Of a stretch of DNA of 64,000 bases, positions 11,101 through 18,916 are shown one piece after another. Numbering within the stretch: the stretch's first letter is position 1; the number at the start of each line of letters is the position of its first letter. The stretch covers positions 2,479,501 through 2,543,500 of the forward strand of contig NZ_CP141059.1 of NCBI RefSeq assembly GCF_034661235.1, written 5' to 3'. The notes beneath the pieces are model-generated. The model searched no databases and had not been told where the DNA came from. It saw only the letters and a program-made list of their open reading frames with translations. The DNA comes from Nocardioides bizhenqiangii (GTDB taxonomy: Bacteria; Actinomycetota; Actinomycetes; Propionibacteriales; Nocardioidaceae). A program made the position numbers and the translations under genes.

Positions 11101-11154
11101 TGGGCGACGGTACGTCGCGCACGCGGCGCGTCGCTCCGCGAGAAGGCACGCTGA
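8101..11154 (+). CDS. FtsX-like ABC permease, 1017 aa
   Basis: Second permease of the operon, unusually large. It has an N-terminal transmembrane helix (about residues 14-38), an extracellular domain to about 295, a first FtsX helix bundle (about 298-530), a second extracellular domain (about 540-870), and a final bundle starting near 880 (IVLRLYLVTAVLVLLMAVAGLA) with the coupling stretch DAASLSVVGVRRRTVLLS. It shares the phrase DPxGRWLMAA with the preceding permease, so the two arose by duplication. It ends 26 bases before the converging whiA stop. Substrate unknown; antimicrobial-peptide or lipid-linked cargo are only possibilities. Confidence 0.85.
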   Translation: MIRVALDGLRSRALLSIGTLVLLVIAVASAVVGPAFTVAVGNSYAISRLSEAPNPITGRTWEFQPTGRTTPEEVLADARAAVRVPDGQHDLSVQLETARLPAPGNYGEVQLLARDDACDHLEIEGRCPERPGETIILAGDAEEDDLAIGDRMELGEPLGSLTVVGTYTYPTGPDLDTADLAALEDYWFDPARLASVPPTLVGNPERGGRVLPRRPAPYLVTTDHFEAVPSQDWVVRVDTLIDVPADLDARRLSDLGSATEPVPERLATGTLVEVSRNDLGGVTSDIERERRTAVSSVTPAVVSLVLVALALLSRLTTAAGDLRVPDLALASLRGASRPRVWLLAVAEPVLLVVIALPLGVAAGIGLTGVLIRAWLAPGLPLPLPPAAWLATAAVTAAAVAVCALAVRGVLSRTLADQLSGHLRPRRAGRTAAAAVLVLVAGTLVVTTAAVTRTSGGSTDAGDLILPVLIAAAFGVAATAAARSAAAWLARRRPLGTVGFLAVRAVARRAAGTLVVLPLTVAIAVCTFGAGVYDAAATWRASVAATQAPAHTVWGSELPMSEAVALTHELDPEGRWLMAAGTLVAQDATYVAVDGDRLGRVATWHETWTPGRDVEEIAALLTGTPLPTVTGRQLGLTVTVPRGSEPVTIEVRLRSVEGEVNGYYIGPFAPGTSSLVERVGCPRTCTVEGLLIGGGAGLPVELDGTFALGPMEMDGADRSDVLTDGGWQLTSADELQQVADEVATTSDGLTVRATGRGLAGLTAGDIPSVRPVVAGREATDSIGDVAGGTATSTAGQPPPVTAAVTAESVPFVGPQGAAIDYAMLSANRAIFDSEFDVRVVATGDTPQRIDDALAARGLVITTTQQREMERLDGTAYAIVLRLYLVTAVLVLLMAVAGLAVSTAVQLPGRRLDAASLSVVGVRRRTVLLSVALEQGVVLGAAGLAGLAAGSLAQWIVLRRITLGQVEGVSWPRVVAWVDPSLLSLVAASVALLLGAVAVVSAWATVRRARGASLREKAR

Positions 11155-11180
11155 CGGCCGGCCGGCCGACTGGGGGCTGG

Positions 11181-12167
11181 TCAGCCGTCGCCGGCCAGCA
11201 TCTCGGGAGTCAGCGAGGCCTCGGTGTCGGGGACACCGAGCTCCTCGGCGCGCTTGTCGGCCATCGCCAGCAGCCGGCGGATCCGGCCGGCGATCGCGTC
11301 CTTCGTGAGCACCGGCTCGTGCAGCTGCCCGAGCTCCTCCAGCGACGCCTGCTTGTGCTCGAGACGGAGCCGTCCGGCCATCCGCAGGTGGTCGGGCACC
11401 TCGTCACCGAGGATCTCCATCGCCCGCTCGACCCGCGCGCCCGCGGTCACGGCCGCTCGCGCCGACCGGCGCAGGTTGGCGTCGTCGAAGTTGGCGAGGC
11501 GGTTGGCCGTCGCCCGAACCTCGCGTCGCATCCGACGTTCCTCCCAGGCCATCAGCGTCTCGTGGGCGCCGAGCCTGGTCAGCAGCTGGCCGATCGCGTC
11601 GCCGTCCCGGATGACGACCCGGTCGACACCGCGGACCTCGCGGGCCTTCGCCTGGATCCCGAGCCGCCGCGCGACGCCGACGAGGGCCAACGCTGCCTCG
11701 GAGCCGGGGCAGGTGACCTCCAGCGAGGATGAGCGTCCGGGCTCGGTGAGCGAGCCGTGGGCGAGGAACGCGCCCCGCCACGCGGCGACCGCGTCACACC
11801 CGCCGCCGGAGACGACGGCCGGCGGCAGCCCGCGCACGGGACGACCACGCTGGTCGAGCAGACCGGTCTGCCGGGCCAGCGCCTCGCCGTCCTTGACGAC
11901 ACGCACGATGTAGCGGCTGCCCTTGCGGATCCCGTTGCCCTGCACCATCACGACGTCGGACGACTGGCCGTACATCTCCGCGATGTCACGGCGCAGCCGG
12001 CGGGCGGCCGCACCGGTGTCCAGCTCGGCCTCGACCACGATCCGGCCCGCGACGATGTGCAACCCGCCCGCGAACCGCAGCGTCGAGGCGACCTCCGCCT
12101 TGCGACAACACGCCTTGGTGACCGGGGTGCTGGCCAATTCCGCCTTGACCTGAGCCGTCATCGCCAT
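11181..12167 (-). CDS. whiA: DNA-binding protein WhiA
   Basis: Sporulation/cell-division regulator family conserved in Gram-positives. The 328-residue protein begins [12 protein letters not shown] and has the LAGLIDADG-homing-endonuclease-derived N-terminal fold ([29 protein letters not shown]) and a C-terminal helix-turn-helix ([29 protein letters not shown]). In Streptomyces WhiA works with WhiB to activate ftsZ; in non-sporulating relatives the role is less clear. It is the last gene of the uvrC-rapZ-yvcK-whiA series, a widely conserved order. Confidence 0.96.
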   Translation of the reverse strand: MAMTAQVKAELASTPVTKACCRKAEVASTLRFAGGLHIVAGRIVVEAELDTGAAARRLRRDIAEMYGQSSDVVMVQGNGIRKGSRYIVRVVKDGEALARQTGLLDQRGRPVRGLPPAVVSGGGCDAVAAWRGAFLAHGSLTEPGRSSSLEVTCPGSEAALALVGVARRLGIQAKAREVRGVDRVVIRDGDAIGQLLTRLGAHETLMAWEERRMRREVRATANRLANFDDANLRRSARAAVTAGARVERAMEILGDEVPDHLRMAGRLRLEHKQASLEELGQLHEPVLTKDAIAGRIRRLLAMADKRAEELGVPDTEASLTPEMLAGDG

Positions 12168-12357
12168 GAGCGCACGCCCTCCGATACCGGCGTCACGAGC
12201 ACCGCATCCGAGGGATGGCTGGCAAGGCGGAGGTGCGACGGCATACCGGGTTGTCTACCGAGCGCCGACAACGCAGCCAGGCGTGCCTCGGGGCGGTGCG
12301 CAGCAGGCGGGATCGGGGGGCGTGCGCTCATAAGGGCGATCCTGCCACGACGGTCAA

Positions 12358-13386
12358 CTACCCCGGGACCGAATCCGTGGCTGTGGACTGCATGATCCGT
12401 GCGTAAGCCGCCGCGAGCCGCGCGAGGTCGTGCCGGGGCGTGCCGTCGCCCATCGCGACGTCCTCGATGACCAGCCGGGCGCCGAGCGCTTCGACCATCG
12501 ACAGCAGGTCGTCTGCGTCGTCGCCCACGCTCTCCCGGTCGGCGAGCACGGTGTGGACGCCGAGGTCCGGCGCGTGCTCGGCGAGCACCGCCAGGTGGTC
12601 GGCCGGACCGAAGCCACCGGTCTCCCCCTGCTGCTCCGCGAGGTTGAGGACGACGACCAGCCGCGCGTCGGTCGCCACCAGCGCATCGCGCAGCTGCGGC
12701 ACCAGCAGGTGCGGGATCACCGACGTGAACCACGAGCCCGGACCGAGCACCGCCCAATCGGCCTCACCGATCGCGGTGAGCGCGGCGGCGCTGACCTCCG
12801 GGTCCGGAGGGTCGAGGGCGATCGTCGTGATCACCCCGTCGGTCGTGGCCACCTCGACCTGACCCCGGACCGTCTCCAGCTGGTCGGGATCCGCTCCGAT
12901 GCCGCGCACCTCGGCGGTGATGTCCATCGGGGTCATCGCCATCGGCAGCACGCGTCCCTTGGCGCCGAGCAGCCGGCCGACCCAGTCCAGGGCGTCGACG
13001 TGACTGTGTCCATCCTTGGCGAGCAGCTCCCACAGACCCACGATGAGCAGGTTGCCGACGACGTGTCCCCGCATCTCGCCGTCGCCCTCGAACCGGTGCT
13101 GGAGCACTCGTGCCCACGTGTCACCCCACTCGTCGTCGCCGCAGAGCGCGGCCAGCGCCATCCGCAGGTCTCCCGGCGGGAGTACGCCGAACTCGCCCCT
13201 GAGCCGTCCCGACGAACCGCCGTTGTCGGCCACGGTCACCACCGCGGTGAGCTCGTCGACGGTCAGGTCGTCGACGAGCATCCGCAGCGCGGTCAGCGAC
13301 GCGTGGAGCCCGTGTCCGCCTCCGAGGGCGACGACGGCCTGCGCGCGGTCGTGCGGCCGGTGGTGCGTCATTCGTGGGGTGATCAC
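12358..13386 (-). CDS. yvcK: YvcK/CofD-like gluconeogenesis factor
   Basis: Member of the CofD/YvcK family, which binds UDP-sugars and affects peptidoglycan synthesis and growth on gluconeogenic carbon. The protein has VVALGGGHGLHASLTALR and VTVADNGGSSGRLRGEFGVLPPGD near the N-terminus, and NLLIVGLWEL further on. GTG at 13386 is chosen because it overlaps the rapZ stop by four bases (GTGA), giving 342 residues; ATG at 13371 is an alternative that shortens the protein by five residues. Its place between rapZ and whiA is the standard actinobacterial arrangement. Confidence 0.94.
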   Translation of the reverse strand: MITPRMTHHRPHDRAQAVVALGGGHGLHASLTALRMLVDDLTVDELTAVVTVADNGGSSGRLRGEFGVLPPGDLRMALAALCGDDEWGDTWARVLQHRFEGDGEMRGHVVGNLLIVGLWELLAKDGHSHVDALDWVGRLLGAKGRVLPMAMTPMDITAEVRGIGADPDQLETVRGQVEVATTDGVITTIALDPPDPEVSAAALTAIGEADWAVLGPGSWFTSVIPHLLVPQLRDALVATDARLVVVLNLAEQQGETGGFGPADHLAVLAEHAPDLGVHTVLADRESVGDDADDLLSMVEALGARLVIEDVAMGDGTPRHDLARLAAAYARIMQSTATDSVPG

Positions 13387-14264
13387 TCGCGCCCCAGGTC
13401 GCGGTGGAGGGCGCGGGCGACGTAGCCCAGCTCCTGCATCCGGCGCGCGATCTCCTCGCTCATGGCAACACTGCGGTGCTTGCCGCCGGTGCAGCCGATC
13501 GCCACGCGCATGAAGCGCTTGCCCTCGCGGAGATAGCCCTCGGCGACGCCCGCCAGGAGCGGTACGAACTGGTCGAGGAACTCCGCGGCGCCCGGCCGTC
13601 CGAGCACGTAGTCCGACACGTCCAGGTCGCGGCCGGTGTGCGCCCGCAGCTCCGGCACCCAGTGCGGGTTGGGCAGGAAGCGCATGTCGGCCACGTAGTC
13701 GGCGTCGGCCGGGATGCCGTACTTGAAGCCGAAGCTGATCGTGGTCACCCGCAGCCGGGTGGTCTCCGGCGTGCCGAACGCCTCCGCGATCCGATCGGTG
13801 AGCTGGTGCACGTTGAGGTTGCTGGTGTCGATGACCAGGTCGGCGTCGGCACGGAGGTCGCCCAGCACCACGCGCTCGCGCACCAGGCCGTCGAGCAGCC
13901 GCCCGCCCTCCTGCAGCGGGTGCGGGCGGCGGACGGCCTCCTGCCGGCGGACCAGCACGTCGTCGGTGGCGTCGAGGAAGACGAGCGTGGTGTCGCGCCC
14001 GGTGACGCCGTGGGCGAGCGCGGCCCGCAGGCCCTGGAAGAAGGAGCCGGACCGGACGTCGACGACGACCGCGATCCGCTGGCTCCGGCCCTGGCTCTCG
14101 TCGACGAGGCGGACCACGTCCGGGAGCAGGCTCGGGGGCAGGTTGTCGACGACGTAGAAGCCGAGGTCCTCCAGCTCCTTGGCCGCGGTGCTGCGCCCGG
14201 CGCCGGTCATGCCGGTCACCACGACCAGCTCGCCGGCAGGTTGCGCGCTCGGGTCGGCACTCAT
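13383..14264 (-). CDS. rapZ: RNase adapter RapZ / P-loop nucleotide-binding protein
   Basis: P-loop protein of 293 residues. In Escherichia coli RapZ targets the small RNA GlmZ to RNase E; the actinobacterial role is not settled. Walker A is GMTGAGRST (residues 18-26), with Arg replacing the usual Lys, as commonly seen in actinobacterial members. Later motifs are FYVVDNLPPSLL, FLDATDDVLVRR, and the C-terminal AIGCTGGKHRSVAMSE. The frame is open to 14366, but ATG at 14264 fits the family N-terminus. It overlaps yvcK by four bases. Confidence 0.94.
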   Translation of the reverse strand: MSADPSAQPAGELVVVTGMTGAGRSTAAKELEDLGFYVVDNLPPSLLPDVVRLVDESQGRSQRIAVVVDVRSGSFFQGLRAALAHGVTGRDTTLVFLDATDDVLVRRQEAVRRPHPLQEGGRLLDGLVRERVVLGDLRADADLVIDTSNLNVHQLTDRIAEAFGTPETTRLRVTTISFGFKYGIPADADYVADMRFLPNPHWVPELRAHTGRDLDVSDYVLGRPGAAEFLDQFVPLLAGVAEGYLREGKRFMRVAIGCTGGKHRSVAMSEEIARRMQELGYVARALHRDLGRE

Positions 14265-14273
14265 GGAGACACA

Positions 14274-14434
14274 GCGTTCCGAACGGGGGCCTCGGCACGC
14301 AACTCCGCGCCCTGGGCACGCACATCGCTTCGTTGGCATCGCTTGGAAGACGCCCAGTCTGCCCACGCAACGCCGCCTTGCGCTGCACGCACCCAGAACG
14401 CGGATTCACGCACCGCTGCCCCCGTTCGGAACGC
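14274..14434. repeat. 17-nt perfect inverted repeat linking rapZ upstream region and uvrC 3' end
   Basis: GCGTTCCGAACGGGGGC at 14274-14290 is the exact reverse complement of 14418-14434. The right arm lies inside the last codons of uvrC, coding the VPNGG stretch; the left arm lies 10 bases upstream of the rapZ ATG. On the minus-strand transcript the two arms could pair around a loop of about 127 bases and fold the whole uvrC-rapZ junction. Confidence 0.85.
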
Positions 14435-16367
14435 TCGTCTTCCGCGTCGCCCGGCTCGCTGTCGCGCCCCCTGCCGCGACCGCCTCCTTGATCGCGGACG
14501 CGGTGCGCGGCCCGATGCCGGGTACGGCGGCGATCTGGTCGACCTCCGCTTCGCGCAGCTTCTTCAGGGACCCGAAGTGGCGCATGAGGGTCTTGCGGCG
14601 CACCTCCCCCAGTCCGGGCACGTCGTCGAGCACGCTCTCCACCATCGACTTCGAGCGCCGCCCGCGGTGGTGGGCGATCGCGAACCGGTGTGCCTCGTCG
14701 CGGACCCGCTGCAGGAGGTAGAGACCCTCGGACGTCCGCCGCAGGATGACGGGGTCCGGTTGCCCTGGGAGCCACACCTCCTCGAGCCGCTTCGCGAGAC
14801 CGCACACGGGGATGTCGTCGATCCCCAGCTCGTCGAGGGCGCGCTGCGCGGCCGCCACCTGCGGCGCGCCACCGTCGACCACGACCAGACCGGGCGCGTA
14901 GGCGAACTTGCGGGGTCGCCCCGTGTCGGGGTCGACGAGCATCGGGCCGTCCTCCCCCATCCGCTCCTCGCTCCGCGCCTGCTCGTCGAGCAGCCGACGG
15001 AACCGGCGCGAGATCACCTCGTGCATGGCTGCCACGTCGTCGGATCCCTCCTGGTCGCGGATCACGAACCTGCGGTACTCGCTCTTCCGCGCGAGCCCGT
15101 CCTCGAAGACCACCATCGAGGCGACGATCTCGGTGCCCTGGATGTGGGAGACGTCGTAGCACTCGATCCGCAGCGGCGCCTCCTCGAGCTCCAGCGCCTC
15201 GGCGATCTCGGCGATCGCCTGGTTGCGCGTGGTCAGGTCGCTCGCCCGCTTGGTCTTGTGCAGGGCGAGCGACTCCTTCGCGTTGCGCGCCACGTTCTCC
15301 TGCAGCGCCTTCTTGTCCCCACGCTGCGGGACCCGGATCGACACCTTCGACCCCTTCAGGTCGCCGAACAGCTGCTCGAACGTCTCGGGGTCCGGAGGCA
15401 GCTCCGGCACCAGGATCTCCCTCGGCACGGACTCCGGCTCGCCGGCGTAGAGCTGGAGCAGGAAGGTCTCGACCAGCTCGGGGGTGGCGCCGTCGTCGGT
15501 GCGGTCGGCGACCCAGCCGCGCTGGCCGCGGATCCGGCCGCCCCGCACGTAGAAGACCTGGACAGCGACCTCGAGCGGGTCCTCCGCGAGCGCGATCACG
15601 TCGGCGTCCGCGCCGTCGCCGAGCACCACCGCCTGCTTCTCCAGCGCCTTCTGCATCGCGCCGAGGTCGTCGCGGAGCCGGGCGGCCCTCTCGAAGTCGA
15701 GCTCGTCGCTGGCGGCGTACATCTGTTGCTCGATGCGCTTGATGAACGGCTTGGTGCGCCCTGCCATGAACTCGCAGAAGTCGTCGACGATCGCGCGGTG
15801 CTCCTCGGCCGAGACGTTGCCGACGCAGGGGGCGGCGCACTTGTCGATGTAGCCGAGCAGGCAGGGCCGCCCGATCTGCTGCGACCGCTTGAACACCCCG
15901 TTGCTGCACGAGCGCATGGGAAACACCCGGAGCAGGATGTCGACGGTCTCGCGGATGGCCCAGGCGTGGCTGTAGGGGCCGTAGTAGCGCGTGCCCTTGC
16001 GCTTCGCCCCGCGTCCCACCATCACCCGCGGGAACTCCTCGCCGACGGTCACGGCGAGCCACGGGTAGGACTTGTCGTCGCGGTACTTGACGTTGAACCG
16101 CGGGTCGAACTCCTTGATCCAGGAGTACTCCAGCTGCAGCGCCTCGACCTCGGTCTTGACCACGGTCCACTCGACCGACGCCGCGGTGGCGACCATGGTC
16201 GCCGTGCGCTGGTGGAGGTTGCCGATGTCCTGGAAGTATGACGACAGCCGGGACCGGAGGTTCTTGGCCTTGCCGACGTAGATCACCCGTCGCTGCTTGT
16301 CGCGGAAGCGGTAGACCCCGGGCTCGGTGGGGATCTCGCCCGGCTTCGGGCGGTAGCTCTGCGACAC
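14406..16367 (-). CDS. uvrC: Excinuclease ABC subunit C
   Basis: Nuclease subunit of nucleotide excision repair, making both incisions around a lesion. The 653-residue protein has an N-terminal GIY-YIG domain ([25 protein letters not shown]), a Cys-containing linker ([10 protein letters not shown]), a UVR UvrB-binding motif (about residue 210), the RNase H-like endonuclease half ([18 protein letters not shown]), and C-terminal helix-hairpin-helix motifs ([30 protein letters not shown]). The open frame extends far upstream, but GTG at 16367 is the family start. It is transcribed toward rapZ. Confidence 0.97.
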   Translation of the reverse strand: MSQSYRPKPGEIPTEPGVYRFRDKQRRVIYVGKAKNLRSRLSSYFQDIGNLHQRTATMVATAASVEWTVVKTEVEALQLEYSWIKEFDPRFNVKYRDDKSYPWLAVTVGEEFPRVMVGRGAKRKGTRYYGPYSHAWAIRETVDILLRVFPMRSCSNGVFKRSQQIGRPCLLGYIDKCAAPCVGNVSAEEHRAIVDDFCEFMAGRTKPFIKRIEQQMYAASDELDFERAARLRDDLGAMQKALEKQAVVLGDGADADVIALAEDPLEVAVQVFYVRGGRIRGQRGWVADRTDDGATPELVETFLLQLYAGEPESVPREILVPELPPDPETFEQLFGDLKGSKVSIRVPQRGDKKALQENVARNAKESLALHKTKRASDLTTRNQAIAEIAEALELEEAPLRIECYDVSHIQGTEIVASMVVFEDGLARKSEYRRFVIRDQEGSDDVAAMHEVISRRFRRLLDEQARSEERMGEDGPMLVDPDTGRPRKFAYAPGLVVVDGGAPQVAAAQRALDELGIDDIPVCGLAKRLEEVWLPGQPDPVILRRTSEGLYLLQRVRDEAHRFAIAHHRGRRSKSMVESVLDDVPGLGEVRRKTLMRHFGSLKKLREAEVDQIAAVPGIGPRTASAIKEAVAAGGATASRATRKTSVPNGGSGA

Positions 16368-16466
16368 GCCCTCAACCCTACGTACCCACACCGACTGGCA
16401 GCGTGATCGGGAGACGCGCGCAGCAAAGTCGTCGACGATCGTGGTCCCGCGGGAGACACTGCCGTC

Positions 16467-17759
16467 ATGGGTTGTCGTGACGACTACGGCTATCCGCTGA
16501 CCACGAGCGACGTGGCAGCGGCGGCGTACGTCGCTGGCGTCCGCGACCTGCTCCGGCTCCGCCGCGACGCCCACGTGCGGATCGCGTCCGCGCTCGCCCA
16601 CGACCCGACGTTCGCGCTCGCGCACGCCGACCTGGCGCTGCTCGGCCACGAGATGTGCGTCGACGTCGACATCGCGTCCCGGCTCGACGACGCCCGTCGG
16701 CTGGCCGGCCGGGCGACTGAGCGCGAGCGCAGCCACGTGCACGCCGTCGACCGGCACCTCCAGGGCGACCACCGGCCGCTGCTCGCGCACCTCACCGCCT
16801 ACCCGCGCGACGCGGTGCTGTTGTCGATCGCGATGCCCACGATCGCGTTCGCCGGCGTGACCGAGGTGCCGGCGGAGGCGTGGGCGATCGTGGAGGGAGC
16901 GGCACCGTCGTACGGCGACGACCCCTGGTTCCTCGGCCTGCTCGCGTTCGTCCGCCAGGAGCAGCGGCGGTACGACGAGGCCATGGCGCTCGCGTGCCGG
17001 GCGCTGGCCGCCGATCCCACCTCGGGCCACGCCGCCCACGCGCGCTCCCATGCCCACTACGAGACCGGGGACCACGTCGAGGGGCTGGCCTGGATGGATG
17101 CCTGGGTGACCGGCGAGGGGGCAGAGACCGAGAGCCTCACCCACTTCTCCTGGCACGCCGCTCTGCACGAGCTCTCCCTCGGTGACCTCGACGCCGTCCG
17201 CAAGCGGTACTCCGAACAGCTCCAGCCCCGGCACACCATCGGCTGCCGCGCTCTGGTCGACACCGGCTCGCTCCTCTTCCGCTGGGCGTTGACGCCGGAC
17301 GCTGAAGCGGTGCCGGGCCTGGAGGAGGTCGCGCGGGTGACCGGCCGAGGTGGCCTCGAGGCACCGGCGACGGCGTTCCTCGGCATGCACGCGGCGGTGA
17401 CGCTGCTGGCGATCGACGACCTCGACGGTCTCCGTCGGTTGGCCACACGATGTGCGAACCATCCCCATCCCGCGCAGCGCGAGGTTGTCGCACCGCTGGC
17501 CGACGCCCTGTGGGCGCTGGGCTCGGGTCGCGCTTCGGAAGCGGCCGACCGGCTCGGTGCGCTGGCGCCGCACTGCTGGCGGCTCGGCGGCTCCGACGCG
17601 CAGCGCGAGATCGTCGAGGAGACCCGGATCGCGGCCCTGCTCCGCGCCCAGAGGTACGACGACGCCCGGACGCTGCTCGATGCGCGGCTCGACCGTCGCC
17701 CCTCGCTCCGGGACGCCCGCTGGCGAGAGGTTGCGGCGCGGCCGCCGGTCGTCGAGTAG
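16467..17759 (+). CDS. TTC38-like tetratricopeptide repeat protein
   Basis: A 430-residue all-helical protein resembling the TTC38 family: repeated helix pairs such as [18 protein letters not shown] and [46 protein letters not shown], then a conserved [22 protein letters not shown] stretch. Function in bacteria is unknown; such repeats usually mediate protein contacts. No signal peptide is visible. The final codons and the TAG stop lie inside a REP-like repeat (17751-17790), so the extreme C-terminus (VVE) may come from repeat insertion. It is divergent from uvrC with a 99-base gap. Confidence 0.72.
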   Translation: MGCRDDYGYPLTTSDVAAAAYVAGVRDLLRLRRDAHVRIASALAHDPTFALAHADLALLGHEMCVDVDIASRLDDARRLAGRATERERSHVHAVDRHLQGDHRPLLAHLTAYPRDAVLLSIAMPTIAFAGVTEVPAEAWAIVEGAAPSYGDDPWFLGLLAFVRQEQRRYDEAMALACRALAADPTSGHAAHARSHAHYETGDHVEGLAWMDAWVTGEGAETESLTHFSWHAALHELSLGDLDAVRKRYSEQLQPRHTIGCRALVDTGSLLFRWALTPDAEAVPGLEEVARVTGRGGLEAPATAFLGMHAAVTLLAIDDLDGLRRLATRCANHPHPAQREVVAPLADALWALGSGRASEAADRLGALAPHCWRLGGSDAQREIVEETRIAALLRAQRYDDARTLLDARLDRRPSLRDARWREVAARPPVVE

Positions 17760-17790
17760 CCCGAGCGCCTGCGCGCGGGCGTATCGAGAC
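17751..17790. repeat. REP-like element, copy 1
   Basis: Begins GTCGAGTAGC, has a GC-rich self-complementary middle (GAGCGCCTGCGCGCGGGC) and ends GTATCGAGAC. The ends match, in inverted orientation, those of the element at 17832-17883. The TAG inside GTCGAGTAGC is the stop codon of the preceding TTC38-like gene. Confidence 0.75.
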
Positions 17791-17831
17791 GCCGCGACGT
17801 GCAGACTCACCGTGGACGGTCGCCTCACCGG

Positions 17832-17883
17832 GTCTCGATACGCGCCTCACGGCTTCGCAAGCTCAGCCGTGGCGCTACTCGAC
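17832..17883. repeat. REP-like element, copy 2 (inverted)
   Basis: Begins GTCTCGATAC and ends GCTACTCGAC, the reverse complement of the ends of copy 1. The middle forms a hairpin through CACGGCT and AGCCGTG around a short loop. The two copies face each other across 41 bases in the gap between the TTC38-like gene and the Rieske gene. A faint relative (GCTGGTCGA...GTCGAGACC) lies at about 58970-58991. Confidence 0.75.
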
Positions 17884-17928
17884 CTTCGCGCCTCTTACGG
17901 AGTCCGTCCTCGTTCCTCGAACGGTCTC

Positions 17929-18360
17929 CTAGCGCTTGAGGATCTTGTCGCCCTCGACGTTGATCTCGACGGCGGCCAGCGCCGAGGGAGCGGGGCCGCC
18001 GGTCACCTCGCCGGTCGCGGCGTCGTACTCGCTGCCGTGGTTGGCGCAGTGGATGACGCCGTCCTCGACGGAGGTCACCAACAGCTGCTGGTGGGTGCAC
18101 ACCGCGGTGTAGGCCCGGAACTCCCCCTCCGTCGGCTGCGTGACCACCACCTTCTGGTCGGTGAGGACGATGCCGCCGCCCACGGGCACCTGGTCGGTGG
18201 TCGTCAGCTCGGCCCCCGCCTCGACCTGGTCGTCCCCGCCCTCGCCACCGCCGTCGCCGTCGTCACCCGCACAGCCGGCGAGCGCGACCGCGACGCCGAG
18301 CGCACCCAGGCCGTGGAAGACGATCCGGCGGTTCGCCCGGACCTGTCCCAGGCCGCTCAT
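17929..18360 (-). CDS. Rieske (2Fe-2S) lipoprotein without disulfide cysteines
   Basis: A 143-residue exported protein. The N-terminus (MSGLGQVRANRRIVFHG) leads to a hydrophobic stretch and the lipobox ALAGC, so it is probably lipid-anchored outside the membrane. The Rieske ligands are Cys and His in VCTHQQ and in CANHGS. Both extra cysteines that form the disulfide in respiratory-type Rieske proteins are absent (QL and AN occupy their places), so the cluster should have a lower potential than its neighbour. ATG at 18360 overlaps the neighbour stop by four bases. Partner and reaction unknown. Confidence 0.85.
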   Translation of the reverse strand: MSGLGQVRANRRIVFHGLGALGVAVALAGCAGDDGDGGGEGGDDQVEAGAELTTTDQVPVGGGIVLTDQKVVVTQPTEGEFRAYTAVCTHQQLLVTSVEDGVIHCANHGSEYDAATGEVTGGPAPSALAAVEINVEGDKILKR

Positions 18361-18854
18361 CCGAGCCTCACCTGGTTGCCGGAGACGCTGACGTCGACCG
18401 AGCCCAGCGGCGAGAGCGCGGGACCGCCGGTGACCGAGCCGTCGGTGATCGAGAACCGGCTGGCATGGCAGTCGCACTCGATCTCCGAGCTCACCCGCGC
18501 GACCACACATCCCTGGTGCGTGCAGATCGCGCTGAACGCCTTGAACTCCCCGTCGCTCGGTTGGGTGATCACCACCTGCTCGTCGGCCAGGACGATGCCG
18601 CCACCGACCGGCACCTCCGAGGTCGGGATCCCGTCGCCCGCCGGGGGCGCCGCGGTGGTCTCGCTCTCCGTTGGCTGCTCCGACGTCCGGGTAGCCCCGG
18701 ACGAGGGCGGCGCAGTGGCCGACGAGGTCGGGGCCGCTGCGCTCGACGCGCCGCCGTCGTCGCCACAGGCCCCCAGCAGGGGCAGCCCGAGTCCTGCGGT
18801 CGCGGCCCCGCTGAGGGCCCGACGCCTGCTGATAGTTGATTTTTCAGCCGTCAT
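18357..18854 (-). CDS. Rieske (2Fe-2S) lipoprotein with disulfide cysteines
   Basis: A 165-residue paralog of the downstream gene. The signal sequence has a twin-arginine-like SRRRALSG motif and the lipobox LLGAC, followed by a Ser/Ala/Thr-rich spacer and a Rieske domain sharing PVGGGIVL and the phrase VVITQPSDGEFKAF. The cluster motifs are CTHQGC and CDCHASRFS, with both disulfide cysteines present, unlike its neighbour. Tat export would fit folding with the cluster already inserted. The two genes form an operon and probably an electron-transfer pair at the outer face of the membrane. Confidence 0.87.
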   Translation of the reverse strand: MTAEKSTISRRRALSGAATAGLGLPLLGACGDDGGASSAAAPTSSATAPPSSGATRTSEQPTESETTAAPPAGDGIPTSEVPVGGGIVLADEQVVITQPSDGEFKAFSAICTHQGCVVARVSSEIECDCHASRFSITDGSVTGGPALSPLGSVDVSVSGNQVRLG

Positions 18855-18916
18855 GACTGGGTCAACGTAGTCGGCGGGCGTCTGGTTCAGACCGGTCCGG
18901 CATTCACAGGAAACGT

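Noticed and set aside
11150..11184. Bidirectional terminator between the permease and whiA
   Set aside because: Only a six-base stem (GCTGAC/GTCAGC) around a long loop is visible with no T tract, too weak to call.
12358..16170. A 1270-codon open frame on the minus strand
   Set aside because: It joins the real yvcK frame to out-of-frame shadows of rapZ and uvrC. Only the part up to 13386 is a gene; the rest is Arg/Pro/Gly-rich shadow sequence.
18900..18915. KstR-like half-site AAACGTTC near the uvrA end
   Set aside because: The AAC and GTT halves have the wrong spacing, and it lies between a gene end and a gene start unrelated to steroids.
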